Positions 6,740-6,870 of a stretch of 6,870 bases of DNA are shown one piece after another (within the stretch, counting starts at the first letter, position 1; each line of letters starts with the position of its first letter). This DNA comes from Chlorobiaceae bacterium (lineage in GTDB: Bacteria; Bacteroidota; Chlorobiia; Chlorobiales; Chlorobiaceae), in contig JAAXUM010000067.1 in the NCBI GenBank assembly GCA_013336025.1, forward strand, positions 1-6,870, written 5' to 3'. Both the position numbers and the translations under genes were made by a program. The notes below the pieces were generated by a model. It was not told the origin of the DNA and searched no databases. It saw only the letters and a program-made list of their open reading frames with translations.

Positions 6740-6752
6740 GCCGGAATCCGGC
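6740..6752. repeat. GCCGGA-A-TCCGGC inverted repeat
   Basis: A 13-bp inverted repeat with a one-base centre. As RNA it would form a 5-bp GC stem with an AAU loop (AUU on the other strand). It is followed on the plus strand by an A-run, not a T-run, and on the minus strand the T-run comes before it, so it is not an intrinsic terminator in either direction. It may be an operator or a leader structure in the divergent spacer. Confidence 0.35.
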
Positions 6753-6814
6753 ACAAAAAAATCTGATACAAGCCGGAAAAGTTGCCTGAAAAACATGAAT
6801 CGACGGGAATCATC

Positions 6815-6870
6815 ATGAGAAATAGTTCTTTCTGCGAAAATTCCCGAAAAGTATTGTTTCGCCTGCTTTT
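6815..6870 (+). CDS. Possible N-terminus of a divergent gene, cut by window end
   Basis: From the ATG at 6815 the frame stays open for 18 full codons to the window edge. The residues (MRNSSFCENSRKVLFRLLF) have a basic stretch followed by the start of a hydrophobic run, as in a signal peptide or membrane helix. GGGA lies 7 nt upstream as a weak ribosome binding site. The location, divergent from an efflux operon, is where a regulator or further gene could lie. Eighteen open codons carry little weight, and no family can be named. Confidence 0.25.
   Translation, partial: MRNSSFCENSRKVLFRLL

Noticed and set aside
1..6870. CRISPR array, tRNA or rRNA genes, insertion sequences, phage or defence genes
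   Set aside because: I saw no regularly spaced repeats, tRNA-like cloverleaf, transposase motif or terminal repeats anywhere in the window.

Overview
The window looks like chromosomal DNA of a green sulfur bacterium (Chlorobiales, Chlorobium/Pelodictyon type). This rests on the character of the proteins (SucC, a TadA-type deaminase and a TolC–MacA–MacB exporter resemble Chlorobium proteins as I remember them) and on a moderate GC content. No database search was possible, so the genus is an inference. I see no undescribed multi-gene system. The points most worth attention are a mosaic left end, a structured convergent intergenic region, and an exporter operon with a very short adaptor hairpin.

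Left end (1 to about 270): two short gene fragments are joined head to tail in the same frame. The first is about 40 residues of an FGGY-family sugar kinase. The second is about 48 residues of a GH57 glycoside hydrolase. Both have about 58-59% GC by hand count, against about 45% just to the right. The second fragment runs into the 3' end of a tRNA adenosine deaminase gene (tadA-like, minus strand), whose last ten codons and stop are supplied by the foreign DNA. A chimeric contig end or a recombination scar explains this better than a functional gene.

Centre (about 700-2440): the tadA-like gene and sucC diverge from a 138-bp spacer that holds a TATAAT box, an inverted repeat and a leader hairpin. 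sucC (succinyl-CoA synthetase beta subunit, an enzyme of the reductive TCA cycle in this group) stands alone without sucD and ends at a strong 14-bp-stem terminator. The convergent spacer 2024-2441 contains that terminator, a second hairpin, a terminator serving the minus strand, and about 240 bp of minus-strand 3' region with a broken small reading frame or a possible small RNA.

Right part (2442-6680, minus strand): a three-gene operon, tolC-like, macA-like, macB-like, with 8-bp and 4-bp gene overlaps. It encodes a complete tripartite efflux pump: outer-membrane channel, periplasmic adaptor, and inner-membrane ABC ATPase/permease. The 190 bp upstream of tolC hold a -10-like box, two palindromes and an inverted repeat, and perhaps the first codons of a divergent gene cut by the window edge.
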